This document shows, in pieces, positions 16,573 to 25,480 of a stretch of 27,784 nucleotides of DNA. The notes under the pieces are model-generated. The model was not told the DNA's origin and did not search any database. It was given only the letters and a program-made list of their open reading frames with translations. Numbering within the stretch: position 1 is the stretch's first letter; every line of letters begins with the position of its first letter. This stretch comes from JBDGRJ01 sp042218115. GTDB taxonomy: Bacteria > Patescibacteriota > Patescibacteriia > Magasanikbacterales > UBA922. Location of the stretch: contig JBDGRJ010000066.1 of the NCBI GenBank assembly GCA_042218115.1, forward strand, positions 1 through 27,784. Direction: 5' to 3'. Both the position numbers and the translations under genes were made by a program.

Positions 16573-17442
16573 TTAATTATACCAATGACTAAGATCTTTT
16601 TTTACAATTTGTTCTAGCTTTTTTGTTTCTTCTTTATACAACTCTTTAAGTCTACTTCTAACTTCAGGGCCGATTCCTTCTTTGTATTCTTTCTTGTTTA
16701 TAAGTTTATTTTTTATATTTTTTAAACTGTTAATTACAGGATTTGATGATTGTGTAAAGTATTTTTTTAAACCCATCTTTTCTAGGCTACCAATACTTTG
16801 TTTTATAAGGTCATGTTTCCAGTCTCTCTCATTACTAGCAGTGTTGACTTTGTCTGTTAATACGGAGGGTTTGAAGCTATGATCAACTTCTAGAAATTTA
16901 TAAACTTCTTTTATAAATTTGTGATCATCTTGCTTAAGATCTTCTAAAAACATTATTAGAATATTTTCTCGATCAAAATTATCAAAATAGTTTTGTAAAT
17001 TGCTGTAATAAAAACCTGGCTCTATCCAATTTTGAAATAGGTCATAGTTCTCAAAAACTTCAGAGAATTCAAAATTTATTTTCCCCTTACTTTTTTCATG
17101 CCAATAGTGAGAATAAGCTCTATCAACAGGGTTGCGCAGACAAGTTATTATTTTTGCTTTAGGGGCTTCTTTAGCTATTCTTTGCGCAGCTTTTTGCGAT
17201 CTAATATAAGAGGAGGTAGTATCACCTATAGCTTTTTCATTGGAGTAGTCTTCAAAGAATTGTTGATACCACTCTTCGCCTTTATGGTAATACATGTCAA
17301 AATAGTGCAATGAATCACCTCCAATATCTGAAAGTTTTTCTTTTTTATGCACATATATATCTGGATGCTCTTTAAAACAGAAGTAAGCCCAGGTGGAAGC
17401 CGATTTTTGTGGTCCTATCCAAAAGAAATTAGGTAGTTTCAT
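16573..17442 (-). CDS. Sulfotransferase
   Basis: 289 residues. PAPS-binding motifs are intact: 5'-phosphosulfate loop PQKSASTW (11-18), 3'-phosphate motif CLRNPVDRAYSHYW (101-114, Arg103 and Ser111), GDTTSSY (73-79), and the C-terminal KKLEQIVKKDLSHW. It would transfer sulfate from PAPS to a sugar hydroxyl. In the loop, the usual R-x-GTT is replaced by K-S-AST, an allowed variant. Its ATG overlaps the end of the upstream sulfotransferase by 14 bases and the FkbM gene starts 8 bases after its stop, so three decoration genes stand in line in one operon. No PAPS-synthesis gene is near. Confidence 0.9.
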   Translation of the reverse strand: MKLPNFFWIGPQKSASTWAYFCFKEHPDIYVHKKEKLSDIGGDSLHYFDMYYHKGEEWYQQFFEDYSNEKAIGDTTSSYIRSQKAAQRIAKEAPKAKIITCLRNPVDRAYSHYWHEKSKGKINFEFSEVFENYDLFQNWIEPGFYYSNLQNYFDNFDRENILIMFLEDLKQDDHKFIKEVYKFLEVDHSFKPSVLTDKVNTASNERDWKHDLIKQSIGSLEKMGLKKYFTQSSNPVINSLKNIKNKLINKKEYKEGIGPEVRSRLKELYKEETKKLEQIVKKDLSHWYN

Positions 17443-18331
17443 GTTTTGTATTATTAATCCAAGAACTTAAATCCTTATCTATTATCTCTTCTAGTTTTTT
17501 TATCTTTGGTTTAAAAATTTTAGTTGCATATGACTTGGTTTTTTTGTTCATCTTAGGGTACCCCGGTCTTAAGTTGATTTTTTTAATAATTCTTCCTAAA
17601 AAAGAGTTTTTGAAGTATTCATGATACCAGTCATTAATTTTTATGCTTCTTGGAGTTTTAGCTTTATTTTTTTTCTTATCAATTTCATTAAATTCAAACT
17701 CTGAATCCACCTCTAAAAAATTGCAAATCTCTTTAAGAGTACTCTTAGTATTATTAATCCATTTTTCGAAAATAATAATTTTAACTTGTTCTTCTTCAAA
17801 TATAGAATACCACTTTTTAAGATGTGTGGCGTAACTATTTTTATAAATCCAGCACATTGGAGAGTTTTCTGGAGATCTGTTCCCGGTGTACTCTTCTTTT
17901 ATTGCTTTTTTAAAAGAGTATTTTTTCTCTCTACCTTGCCTGAGATTTTTCCAATACTGCGAATAGCTTCTTGTTATTGGGTTCCTTAATGTAAAAATGA
18001 GCTTGACATTAGGTAGTTTATCATGAATCCTCTGTGGCGGATCATCTTGGATATTCCATCTGTAGTTTCTATTTTTATCAAAACTAATTCCTTTGTAAAA
18101 ATAAGGAGGAGAGGATTCTCCGATTGCTTTTTCTTTATCATGTTTTTTAAATTTGTTTTTATAATAACTAATACCTTTTTTGTAATTTTCATTTCTATCA
18201 AAAAAACGCAACTCTTTCTTTTTAGGCATGAATATATCGGGGTGCTGCTTTAGATAAAAATGCAAGGTTGTAGTTCCTGATCTGGAGGCGTCTGGTATTA
18301 GAAAGTTTGGTTTTTTCTTTTTTTTACTCAT
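17429..18331 (-). CDS. Sulfotransferase
   Basis: 300 residues. PDASRSGTTTLHFYLKQHP (13-31) holds the 5'-phosphosulfate loop, PKKKELRFFD (36-45) the family's KE-x-x-FFD segment, GESSPPY (71-77) a substrate loop, LRNPITRSYSQYW (115-127) the 3'-phosphate motif with Arg116 and Ser122, and KIKKLEEIIDKDLSSW the C-terminal signature. It belongs to the same branch as heparan and bacterial carbohydrate sulfotransferases. It is very lysine-rich (KKKKK near the start). Paralogous to the 16573 gene and to the broken gene at 8109, but with different loops, so different acceptor sites are likely. Confidence 0.92.
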   Translation of the reverse strand: MSKKKKKPNFLIPDASRSGTTTLHFYLKQHPDIFMPKKKELRFFDRNENYKKGISYYKNKFKKHDKEKAIGESSPPYFYKGISFDKNRNYRWNIQDDPPQRIHDKLPNVKLIFTLRNPITRSYSQYWKNLRQGREKKYSFKKAIKEEYTGNRSPENSPMCWIYKNSYATHLKKWYSIFEEEQVKIIIFEKWINNTKSTLKEICNFLEVDSEFEFNEIDKKKNKAKTPRSIKINDWYHEYFKNSFLGRIIKKINLRPGYPKMNKKTKSYATKIFKPKIKKLEEIIDKDLSSWINNTKHETT

Positions 18332-18340
18332 TTGTTTTAA

Positions 18341-20047
18341 TTACCATTTTTTTAGAGAATTATCCCAAACCAAACCAAATTCATTTATATTACATGAATC
18401 AAACATTTTCAACCATTGTTTTTTGGTCATAATATAGACTAATTGAGGCTTACCACTTTTTTTGTTGAACTTTTTAAAAATAAACTTATGTTTTTTAAGG
18501 CATTTGCTAGGGAAATCCTGCTTATTCCATCTTTTATAGCCAACTATATGAGTCATATCTTTTCTTTCAAAATATTTCTCTAAAATTATTTCTGCTTTAT
18601 TGTGGTCTTGATCTCTAGTGGTTTCTATTAATTTTTGTCTAACCTTCACGAAATCCGGTGTATTTGCCATGCCTTTAGCATGGTAGGTAGGTATACCTGA
18701 AAAGTAGGCAAACTGTCCATCAGTGCCATCAAAAATCTTATAATTATTGGGTTCGTTCTTTTTCCACTTTGATACTGCTTCTTTTACTATGCTTGTCCTG
18801 GCATCAGGTATGGTTGATTCTTGAACTTTCTTAATCTTGTCTGATACAGTTAAGTATATCTCTCCTGAAATAAATAAAATAATTAGGAGGGCTCCTAGAC
18901 TACTGAGGACAAGAATCGTTTTCTTCCTGAGGTTATTAAAGTTAAGTTCTAGTTCCAAGTTTTTGCTCTGTTTTATAGCTTCTTTTATAGAAAAATCTAA
19001 CAGAAATACTATAGTTAATATAAAAAGGAAGATATCATAGACAAAGTACCAAGAGCCAATTTCAGTAGCATAAGTAAATAGCACGTGGTAGCTTAGGTGT
19101 AGTAAAGCTCCGCAAGCTAGTAGTGTAAAGAAGACGAGTGGAAAGTAATTTTTATTTTTTTTCTTTAATTTTAAAATAATAAACCATCCAGATAAAAGAA
19201 TCATTGTTAGTATCAGAGCCTTTACTCCTAGTGCAGATTTGTCTAAGCTGTGACTTATGTGGGGTCCCAAGGCGGGAAAAGTAGATTTAACAGCACCGCT
19301 TAGTGGCATAAAGTGCCCTACATAAAACTTGTTTATTATTAAATAGGCCCCCATGATAATGCAGGGAGGAAAAAAGAAAAACAGTGCTTTCTTAAATTTT
19401 AATTTATATTTCTTCTGTATTATGAATTTTTTAATAGAGAAGTATAATATTACCGGACCTGTAATTAAAACAAGATCTAGCCTTGATAAAAACATGGCTG
19501 TAGTAACCAAACCTAAAGTTAAGTACTCTATTCTCTTAACATTTTCTTTGTCAAGGAAGGAAAAAATTAGTCCAACAAAAACGATGAGTAAAAGACTAGC
19601 TAATGCAGTTTCCATACCATCATATAAGTAGGGGGTCCAAAAAGTCAAAAGAAGTAATGACAACAGGGCAAAGTTTTTATTTTTTCGTTTGTATACGAAA
19701 ATAAAGACTGTAGTGCACAATAAAACAAATAGTACAACTTGAATAAATACTGTTGCTTTATAAATAGTTATAACATTAGAGCTCAACCAAAAAAGGGGGG
19801 TTAATACAAGAGCCCATAATGGGTGAAATCCATTTGAGGGACTAATACCATTCCAGCTATAAAATCTACCTTGAGCCATGTTTTTAGCATAATTCAGATA
19901 GAAGTGGATATCAGAAGGGAACCTGTTCATTAGTACCTCACCTTTTGACCAGAAAAAGGCCTCTAAGGCCCAATAAAATTCTAATGAGATTATGACAACT
20001 ATACAGCTTATTGTAGTTATTAATATGCCTGTTTTTAGCCTATTCAT
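18341..20047 (-). CDS. GT-C type membrane glycosyltransferase (candidate)
   Basis: 568 residues, first gene of the long minus operon. About ten to twelve membrane segments occupy residues 5-420. An N-terminal membrane segment is followed by an outside loop with FPSDIHFYLNYAKNM and SPSNGFHPLWALVLTP. An early acidic residue in the first loop and the NGFHPLW motif are typical of GT-C transferases that use polyprenyl-phosphate sugars on the outer face. The last 150 residues form a soluble C-terminal domain (DGTDGQFAYFSGIPTYHAKG), as in many GT-C proteins. Sugar and acceptor unknown. A strong promoter lies directly upstream; predicted leader about 16 bases, with no Shine-Dalgarno. Confidence 0.78.
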   Translation of the reverse strand: MNRLKTGILITTISCIVVIISLEFYWALEAFFWSKGEVLMNRFPSDIHFYLNYAKNMAQGRFYSWNGISPSNGFHPLWALVLTPLFWLSSNVITIYKATVFIQVVLFVLLCTTVFIFVYKRKNKNFALLSLLLLTFWTPYLYDGMETALASLLLIVFVGLIFSFLDKENVKRIEYLTLGLVTTAMFLSRLDLVLITGPVILYFSIKKFIIQKKYKLKFKKALFFFFPPCIIMGAYLIINKFYVGHFMPLSGAVKSTFPALGPHISHSLDKSALGVKALILTMILLSGWFIILKLKKKNKNYFPLVFFTLLACGALLHLSYHVLFTYATEIGSWYFVYDIFLFILTIVFLLDFSIKEAIKQSKNLELELNFNNLRKKTILVLSSLGALLIILFISGEIYLTVSDKIKKVQESTIPDARTSIVKEAVSKWKKNEPNNYKIFDGTDGQFAYFSGIPTYHAKGMANTPDFVKVRQKLIETTRDQDHNKAEIILEKYFERKDMTHIVGYKRWNKQDFPSKCLKKHKFIFKKFNKKSGKPQLVYIMTKKQWLKMFDSCNINEFGLVWDNSLKKW

Positions 20048-20053
20048 CTAATA

Positions 20054-20099
20054 TTGATTACTTTCTAGGAATTATATATAATATGGCCGATTATGTAAA
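20054..20099. promoter_or_regulatory. Overlapping divergent promoters sharing a palindromic -10
   Basis: Plus strand: TTGATT (20054-20059), 17-base spacer, TATAAT (20077-20082). Minus strand: TTTACA (20099-20094), 17-base spacer, TATAAT (20076-20071). The two -10 boxes abut and form the palindrome ATTATATATAAT (20071-20082). The minus promoter drives the six-gene operon from 20047; the plus promoter drives the membrane protein at 20219 after a leader of about 130 bases. RNA polymerase can hardly occupy both at once. Confidence 0.75.
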
Positions 20100-20218
20100 A
20101 TATCGTTTTAGATAAAAATAAATGTTACTAAACCTCCCACGGTTAGATAATAAAAACATGTTACTGAAATTATTTCTATTTTTCGGCTAATTTTTTAATC
20201 CTTCTGATCATTTTATCT

Positions 20219-21487
20219 ATGTTTTCTTTTAATTTTTTACATTCTATTAACCTGAAAAAACACTTTGCGTTTCTTTTAACTTTTTTTATTGGCGTTTACT
20301 TATATTTTAATATTTCCTCCATTATTGGAGTATGGAACTGGAATGCCCCTCACTGGTTATTTGTATCTAACCAAGAATTAGGTTTTGTTAAAAGAAGTCT
20401 GCCGGGCACAATACTGTATTTTTTAGTAGATCTCCCCTTGAGTATTTATCAGATTAAGTTTATAGGAATATCTTTTTCCGTAGTTGTTTCTTCTTTTCTA
20501 CTTTTTATAGTTTTTAGAGCTTTATATAAAAATGATTTTTCTTGTGTTGTAACACTTTTGTTCACTTTGTTTCTTCTTTCACCTTTTACAGTGCGTCATA
20601 TTTTTTCTGATAGTGGTAGGTTCAATATTATCAACTTAGTGGTAGTATTAATTTTCGTGCTTTTGAGCCATAATTACTCTTCAGAGAAGCTCAATTATAT
20701 ATTACTAATCTTGTCTCCAATTTTATTTTTCGTTCATGAGGCCTTTATTCTAATTTTCTTCCCGCTTCTATTGGTGAGTCTATTTATTCAAAATAAAGAC
20801 TTCTGGGATTTTCATATTTTGAAGCAATATTTTTTAGATAATAGATTAAAAATAATATTCGTTGGATTTTTTATACTGATAACTTTCTGTATCCCAGTAT
20901 TTTTTGGTGGTGTTGAATCTAAAGATGTGGGTGAATTTGTAAAACTATTAGAATCCCGTGCTACATTTGAAATTAGCAATAGTTCGGTATTAGTTTTGTT
21001 TAGATCTTTCTCAGAAAATATTAATCATGTGGTAGAGCATAGGGCTAATTTTAGTAGTTTCATACAAATCCCAATTACACTACTTTTGGTGTTTATTTGG
21101 AATTATATACCTTTGTCACTCATGTATCACCGAATGATTGGAATGGGTCTCGATGCAAGGAAAAGATTATTTACTATAATAGTGTTATCTATTCCGGCGC
21201 TTTCTCCATTGCTTTTATTTTTTTTAGGAACTGATATTTGGAGGTGGATTAGTTATTCAATACTCAATACTTACATTCTTTATTTCTTGTTTGCATTAAA
21301 TTACCCTGAAACAAGAATTGACTTAAGATCTTATTTTAAGAAATACTCCAACATTGCAGTTGTAATTATTTGTATTTGTTCTATTTTGTTTTTCAACCCC
21401 TCTGACAATAATAAAAATCTAACTTACATGGGAGAAACTATATCCAGGCCAATTTATAGGGTTATTGAAGGATTTTACAAAGGCTAG
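20219..21487 (+). CDS. Polytopic membrane protein of unknown function
   Basis: 422 residues, mostly hydrophobic with about ten to eleven membrane segments. I do not recognise a defined family. The first outside loop reads WNWNAPHW...NQELGFVKRSLPGTIL; a G-F-x-x-R-x-x-x-G pattern of this sort appears in uncharacterised membrane proteins of glycan loci. Further landmarks are RHIFSDSGRFNI and FFLGTDIWRWISY. Given its setting between GT-C genes it may be a glycan polymerase (Wzy) or another GT-C enzyme; the cluster otherwise lacks an obvious Wzy apart from the ligase at 1346. It has its own strong promoter. Its stop TAG abuts the stop of the convergent epimerase gene. Confidence 0.7.
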   Translation: MFSFNFLHSINLKKHFAFLLTFFIGVYLYFNISSIIGVWNWNAPHWLFVSNQELGFVKRSLPGTILYFLVDLPLSIYQIKFIGISFSVVVSSFLLFIVFRALYKNDFSCVVTLLFTLFLLSPFTVRHIFSDSGRFNIINLVVVLIFVLLSHNYSSEKLNYILLILSPILFFVHEAFILIFFPLLLVSLFIQNKDFWDFHILKQYFLDNRLKIIFVGFFILITFCIPVFFGGVESKDVGEFVKLLESRATFEISNSSVLVLFRSFSENINHVVEHRANFSSFIQIPITLLLVFIWNYIPLSLMYHRMIGMGLDARKRLFTIIVLSIPALSPLLLFFLGTDIWRWISYSILNTYILYFLFALNYPETRIDLRSYFKKYSNIAVVIICICSILFFNPSDNNKNLTYMGETISRPIYRVIEGFYKG

Positions 21488-22537
21488 CTAAAATAACTTA
21501 AAGATGTATTTTCCAATCTTTAGAGCACCTTGCTTCCAAGGTGATTTGTGGGATTTACCTGACTTTCCTTGAAATTGATCTAGATTATCTAGGTACCAGT
21601 TATAATTTCTAATCAAAGCATCTTTGTTAGAATACTTAGGCTCAAATCCAAGTTTTTCTTCTGCTTTTTCTATAGCCACATAAGAATCTCTTGCTGCAGT
21701 CTCGTAAACCCATTTGTAAAGAGGAGAAAGGTTTAATACCTCTAGCACCCTTAATATCCATATTGCTGGTGCAGCTGGGAGTCCTATTATTCTTTTTTCG
21801 TGACCTGCTTCATCTAAAACAGCCTGAAAATCCTCTTTCATAGTAGTAAACTCCTTTGCTCCTATGTTGTATGTATCGTTTGCTATCCCTTTTTCTTTAG
21901 TTAAAGTCAAATAAATAGCCTGACATAAATCTTCTACATCGAGTAGTTGATACTTATTATCTCCACTACCTATCATTGGAAAACTAGCACCATCTTTAGC
22001 CCAATCATAAAGTAATGCGAATACCCCCAATCTTTCTGGTCCTATAAATGACTTTGGTCTAATAATGGGTATACACATTCCTTGGTTTCTAAATTCTTTG
22101 CATACCTCTTCTGCTTTTACTTTTGCTTCTCCGTATGGTCCGACGCCGTCTTTTTCATCATCCTCATAGAGTGGGTGGTGATCAGGTATGCCGTATACTG
22201 CAGTAGAGGAGATGTGTACGAACCTGTCTATATCTTTTTCTTGAGCGACTTCTAGAAGCAGCTTTGTTCCTTCTATATCTGTACTAAATATTTCTTCTTT
22301 TGGGTATAATGGCAATGCTGCAGCGCAGTGTACAACCATATCTACATCTTTCATAGCACGTCGTACATCATTTTCATTCCTGATGTCACCTTGTATTATA
22401 TCTATCTTGTCTTTTTCTGGATAATCAAATTCAGCTTTATCCAGTGAAACTATTTCATAATCTCTGTCTAGAAGGTGTCGAATTAAATTAATTCCTAGAA
22501 ATCCTGCGCCTCCGGTTATTAGAACTTTTTTACTCAT
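21488..22537 (-). CDS. NAD-dependent epimerase/dehydratase (extended SDR)
   Basis: 349 residues. The NAD-binding motif TGGAGFLG (8-15), the D-x-x-D loop QGDIRNENDV (49-58), VVHCAAALP (68-76), the catalytic Ser in HISSTAVYG (108-116) and Y135-GEA-K139 show an intact extended short-chain dehydrogenase. Such enzymes epimerise, dehydrate or reduce nucleotide sugars, and the context suggests a donor for the polysaccharide. The C-terminal part, with an IWILRVLEVLNLSPLYKW segment, resembles members that act on UDP-sugars or sterol-like substrates, so the substrate stays open. It is monocistronic and ends on TAG back to back with the neighbouring TAG (TAGCTA at 21485-21490). Confidence 0.88.
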   Translation of the reverse strand: MSKKVLITGGAGFLGINLIRHLLDRDYEIVSLDKAEFDYPEKDKIDIIQGDIRNENDVRRAMKDVDMVVHCAAALPLYPKEEIFSTDIEGTKLLLEVAQEKDIDRFVHISSTAVYGIPDHHPLYEDDEKDGVGPYGEAKVKAEEVCKEFRNQGMCIPIIRPKSFIGPERLGVFALLYDWAKDGASFPMIGSGDNKYQLLDVEDLCQAIYLTLTKEKGIANDTYNIGAKEFTTMKEDFQAVLDEAGHEKRIIGLPAAPAIWILRVLEVLNLSPLYKWVYETAARDSYVAIEKAEEKLGFEPKYSNKDALIRNYNWYLDNLDQFQGKSGKSHKSPWKQGALKIGKYIFKLF

Positions 22538-22594
22538 TTTTTTATAATTTATTTTAGTTTATGTTCAGATTAATTTTAGTATTTTTTTTATTAA

Positions 22595-23956
22595 ATGTCT
22601 AACAATTTTATGAAGGGTATATGTAGTAAAATCAAAGAATTTACCTTAGAAAATAAAAGCAATCTAACATTATTATTGTTCTTTTTTTTATTTTTTCAGG
22701 GGAGTTGGTTTTCTTTGAAGCTGTATAATTACATTACTTTATCGTCAGACTATTCCCATTTCTTGTTAGGAGACTCTAAAGAGTATATTAATTTGGCTTT
22801 GGACATACTTAAGAACAGGGAATACTATATAGATAACTACTGGAGTAGGCCACCAGGGTATCCAATCGTGTTATCTATTGTTTTTTGGTTTTTTGAAGGT
22901 AAAAATATAATTGCTGCCTCTATTTTTAATATTTTATTCTCTTTTTTTACTGTTTTACTTCTTTATTTATTAGTCAAGAAATTATCTAATAACCGAATAG
23001 CTCTTTTTTCGTCCTTGCTACTTACTTTATCACCTATGTTTATTTTTTATTCCAATACAGTAATGACGGAAGCAATATTTACTACCTTGCTAATATTTGG
23101 ACTATATTTTTATACCGAATACTTTTTTCTAAACGGAAAGAAATACTATGTAGCCCTATCAGCGACAATATTAGGTTTGAGTGTTTATTTGAAACCTACT
23201 GCACTTTACATTGTTTTCCCTTTGGCCTTGCCTTTGTTTTTAATTTATAAAGGTAGTTTGTATTATTTCTTTAAAAAATATTCAGTTTTTATACTCGTTT
23301 TCTTATCTATTGTTTCCCCTATGTTTATTTATAATTATATGAAGTCTGGAGTCATAACTTTTTCAACTATGCAGGGGGCTAATCTTTATTACCAAACAGC
23401 ACACAAAGTTATGCAAGATAATATGTCTATATCTTCTGAAAAAAGTATGGAGATGTTAAATTCTAACTTGAATTTAAAAAATACTGATTCAAAATTGAAA
23501 AAGAATTCTATCAGAGGCAATAAAGCTGCTCGAATATTATTAGAAAATCCACTCACATATCTTAAACTTGTGACAATGAACTCTATACAAATTTTATTAC
23601 ACCCGGGTAAAGCTCAGTTAGGAAAAGTAATTTTGAAGAATAGATCACATCCTAGTGTTGTTAGTACCTTGATGGGTAAAAGTGATTTTAGATTGATATT
23701 ACTAACTTGGAGCGTAGTGTTTTATTTATCCATTTGTATGGCTCTATTTATTTTTGGTTCTTTTTTCTTGTATAAAAGGGGTAGATATAAGCTATTATTA
23801 TTACTTTCTTTATTAATTTTATATTTCGTTTTCTTAGGGGCACACGTGGATGATACCCCTAGATTTAGGGTCCCGGTTTTACCACTCATAGCTATTATTT
23901 CAGGATATGGCTTATACGAATTAAAACATATTGCATCAAAAAGATTATTGGAGTAA
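22595..23956 (+). CDS. GT39-like membrane glycosyltransferase (GT-C)
   Basis: 453 residues with a soluble N-terminal helix and about ten membrane segments. The first outside loop has LLGDSKEYINLALDILK and then YWSRPPGYPIVLS: an Asp in the first loop and the RPPGYP motif are standard in ArnT/PMT-like GT-C enzymes. SNTVMTEAIFTTLLIFGLYF (the T-E-x-x-F segment of helix 4) also fits. It would move a sugar from a polyprenyl-phosphate carrier to the glycan, lipid or protein on the outer face. The lipid-pentose pathway encoded next door could supply such a donor. The start at 22595 is the first ATG; Met at residue 6 is an alternative. Its last 12 bases overlap the PHP gene on the other strand. Confidence 0.85.
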   Translation: MSNNFMKGICSKIKEFTLENKSNLTLLLFFFLFFQGSWFSLKLYNYITLSSDYSHFLLGDSKEYINLALDILKNREYYIDNYWSRPPGYPIVLSIVFWFFEGKNIIAASIFNILFSFFTVLLLYLLVKKLSNNRIALFSSLLLTLSPMFIFYSNTVMTEAIFTTLLIFGLYFYTEYFFLNGKKYYVALSATILGLSVYLKPTALYIVFPLALPLFLIYKGSLYYFFKKYSVFILVFLSIVSPMFIYNYMKSGVITFSTMQGANLYYQTAHKVMQDNMSISSEKSMEMLNSNLNLKNTDSKLKKNSIRGNKAARILLENPLTYLKLVTMNSIQILLHPGKAQLGKVILKNRSHPSVVSTLMGKSDFRLILLTWSVVFYLSICMALFIFGSFFLYKRGRYKLLLLLSLLILYFVFLGAHVDDTPRFRVPVLPLIAIISGYGLYELKHIASKRLLE

Positions 23957-24595
23957 TTTTTTAGTCTTAGTATATAAATGTGGGATTATCTTATGTAAAA
24001 TAGTGTTTTTACTCTTTTTCAGTTTTGCGTCTCTTAGATTACCTAAAAAATCATTAGAACTAGAAAATTTCTTTATTTCAATAATAGAATTCTCAAATTC
24101 CCTCAAAATATGAGCATCACTTCCTATGATTTCTACTAAATCATACTCTTGTTTATTCTTCTCAAAGAACTTTTTTGCTTTTTGATTATCTTTGCTGATC
24201 AGGGTTCTGGCGTTGTAAGTTTCAATGATATCTATCTTATCTAAGTGTTTTTCTATTATTTTTTTATCTAAAGCAGATGATCTGAACCTGTCAAAAGGGT
24301 GTGGTATTGTTACTAATCCATCCTGTTGCTTAATTTTATTTATAGTTTTTTTAGCAGTTAGCCCTGGTTGTATTTCTTCTTTTAAGAACATTCCTATTAT
24401 CTCACCCTGTTTAGTCATTATCTCTTCACCGGAATAGAATTGGACGCCATTTACTGTTTTAGAGGGGGATAACTTATCATGGTCGGTAAGTAACACTCCA
24501 TCTATGCCCAACTGTTTACATTTATTGGCTATCTGGTCTAATTCAAGCTCACAATCTACTGATAATTTTGTGTGAGCGTGGAATACAAGCTTCAT
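23945..24595 (-). CDS. PHP-domain phosphoesterase
   Basis: 216 residues from ATG 24595. The frame is open eleven codons further upstream, but this ATG stands one base after the stop of the UbiA gene (TAGCATG) and puts the motif H6-x-H8 at the usual place next to the N-terminus. Other PHP metal ligands are in place: LTDHD (D38, H39), E57 in GEE, IPHPFDR (H99), E125 and GSDAH (D160, H162). PHP proteins of this size are metal-dependent phosphoesterases. The coupling to a decaprenyl-phosphate phosphoribosyltransferase suggests it may remove the 5-phosphate of the lipid-linked phosphoribose; this is inference, and a histidinol-phosphatase or nuclease-like role cannot be excluded. Confidence 0.85.
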   Translation of the reverse strand: MKLVFHAHTKLSVDCELELDQIANKCKQLGIDGVLLTDHDKLSPSKTVNGVQFYSGEEIMTKQGEIIGMFLKEEIQPGLTAKKTINKIKQQDGLVTIPHPFDRFRSSALDKKIIEKHLDKIDIIETYNARTLISKDNQKAKKFFEKNKQEYDLVEIIGSDAHILREFENSIIEIKKFSSSNDFLGNLRDAKLKKSKNTILHKIIPHLYTKTKKLLQ

Positions 24596-24596
24596 G

Positions 24597-25448
24597 CTAG
24601 AAATATAGAACTGATGTAACAAAAGCACCCCAAAGAACTATGCTGGTAAATAGTTGTTTGTCTTTGACAAAGATTATTTCTGGCTCTTCTACATCATATT
24701 CGTCGTGAAATATGAGTAGAGAGTATCTGAATATGGCGAAAACTACAAAAATTAATGACCACACGAATATTTTTTCATGAGTAAAGGTGTAGAGTGCATA
24801 AGAAAGCAGGGTAGAGGTGGCGCCTATTATTAGAAAGTGGTCCATGCTACGAGGGTCGTAGTACTCCAGTACTGATCTTGTTTCAGCTCCTTTTCCATTT
24901 ATAAACTCTGACTTTCTTTTGGCGGTAACGATAAACAATGCGGCGAATAATGTAGTTAATAATAGCCAGTTTGATACTTCTACATTAATGGCAAAGGCCC
25001 CTGAATATACTCGCATCAAATACATCAAAGCTACTAATAATATATCTACTATAGGAATATGTTTCAACTTAAGGGAGTATAAGATATTGAAAATCACATA
25101 AGTAACTAATACCAGTAAGAAATATAAATCTACAAAATAGGCTATTGTCAAAGCTGTTATAGCGAGTAAAAAAGAAAAAACTTTAGCGTGTAATACCGAT
25201 ATCTTTCCCGCAGCAATTGGTCGGTGTTTTTTCTTTGGGTGTTTTCTATCCTCTTCGACATCACAGATATCATTTATTACATAAATAGAGCTAGCTACTA
25301 AACAAAATGAAATAAAAGCTAAAAAGCTATCTATCACTAAGTTTGTTTGAAATAATCTTTGATCAAAGATGAGTGGGGCAAATACTAGCAGGTTCTTTAT
25401 CCATTGCCTTGTCCGCATTTCTTGTAAGTATGATTTTATTTTTTTCAT
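24597..25448 (-). CDS. UbiA-family decaprenyl-phosphate phosphoribosyltransferase
   Basis: 283 residues from ATG 25448; the frame is open to 25574 but the extra 42 residues are not family-like, and MKKIKSYLQEMRTRQWIKNL is the usual start of this group. The Asp-rich site NDICDVEED (59-67) followed by HPKKKHRPIAAGKIS is the diagnostic motif of UbiA enzymes, and R-S-V-L-E-Y-Y-D after the mid membrane segments matches the phosphoribosyl branch (as Rv3806c of mycobacteria), not the quinone branch. About nine membrane segments. It would join PRPP to polyprenyl phosphate, the first step to a lipid-linked ribofuranose or arabinofuranose donor. The PHP gene follows immediately. Confidence 0.87.
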   Translation of the reverse strand: MKKIKSYLQEMRTRQWIKNLLVFAPLIFDQRLFQTNLVIDSFLAFISFCLVASSIYVINDICDVEEDRKHPKKKHRPIAAGKISVLHAKVFSFLLAITALTIAYFVDLYFLLVLVTYVIFNILYSLKLKHIPIVDILLVALMYLMRVYSGAFAINVEVSNWLLLTTLFAALFIVTAKRKSEFINGKGAETRSVLEYYDPRSMDHFLIIGATSTLLSYALYTFTHEKIFVWSLIFVVFAIFRYSLLIFHDEYDVEEPEIIFVKDKQLFTSIVLWGAFVTSVLYF

Positions 25449-25480
25449 ACAGTTGTCGTTGGAATTAATTTTTGTTAGTA

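Noticed and set aside
24596..24628. Longer start for the PHP gene
   Set aside because: The extra eleven residues overlap the UbiA gene and precede the HxH motif that normally begins the protein; ATG 24595 follows the UbiA stop by one base.
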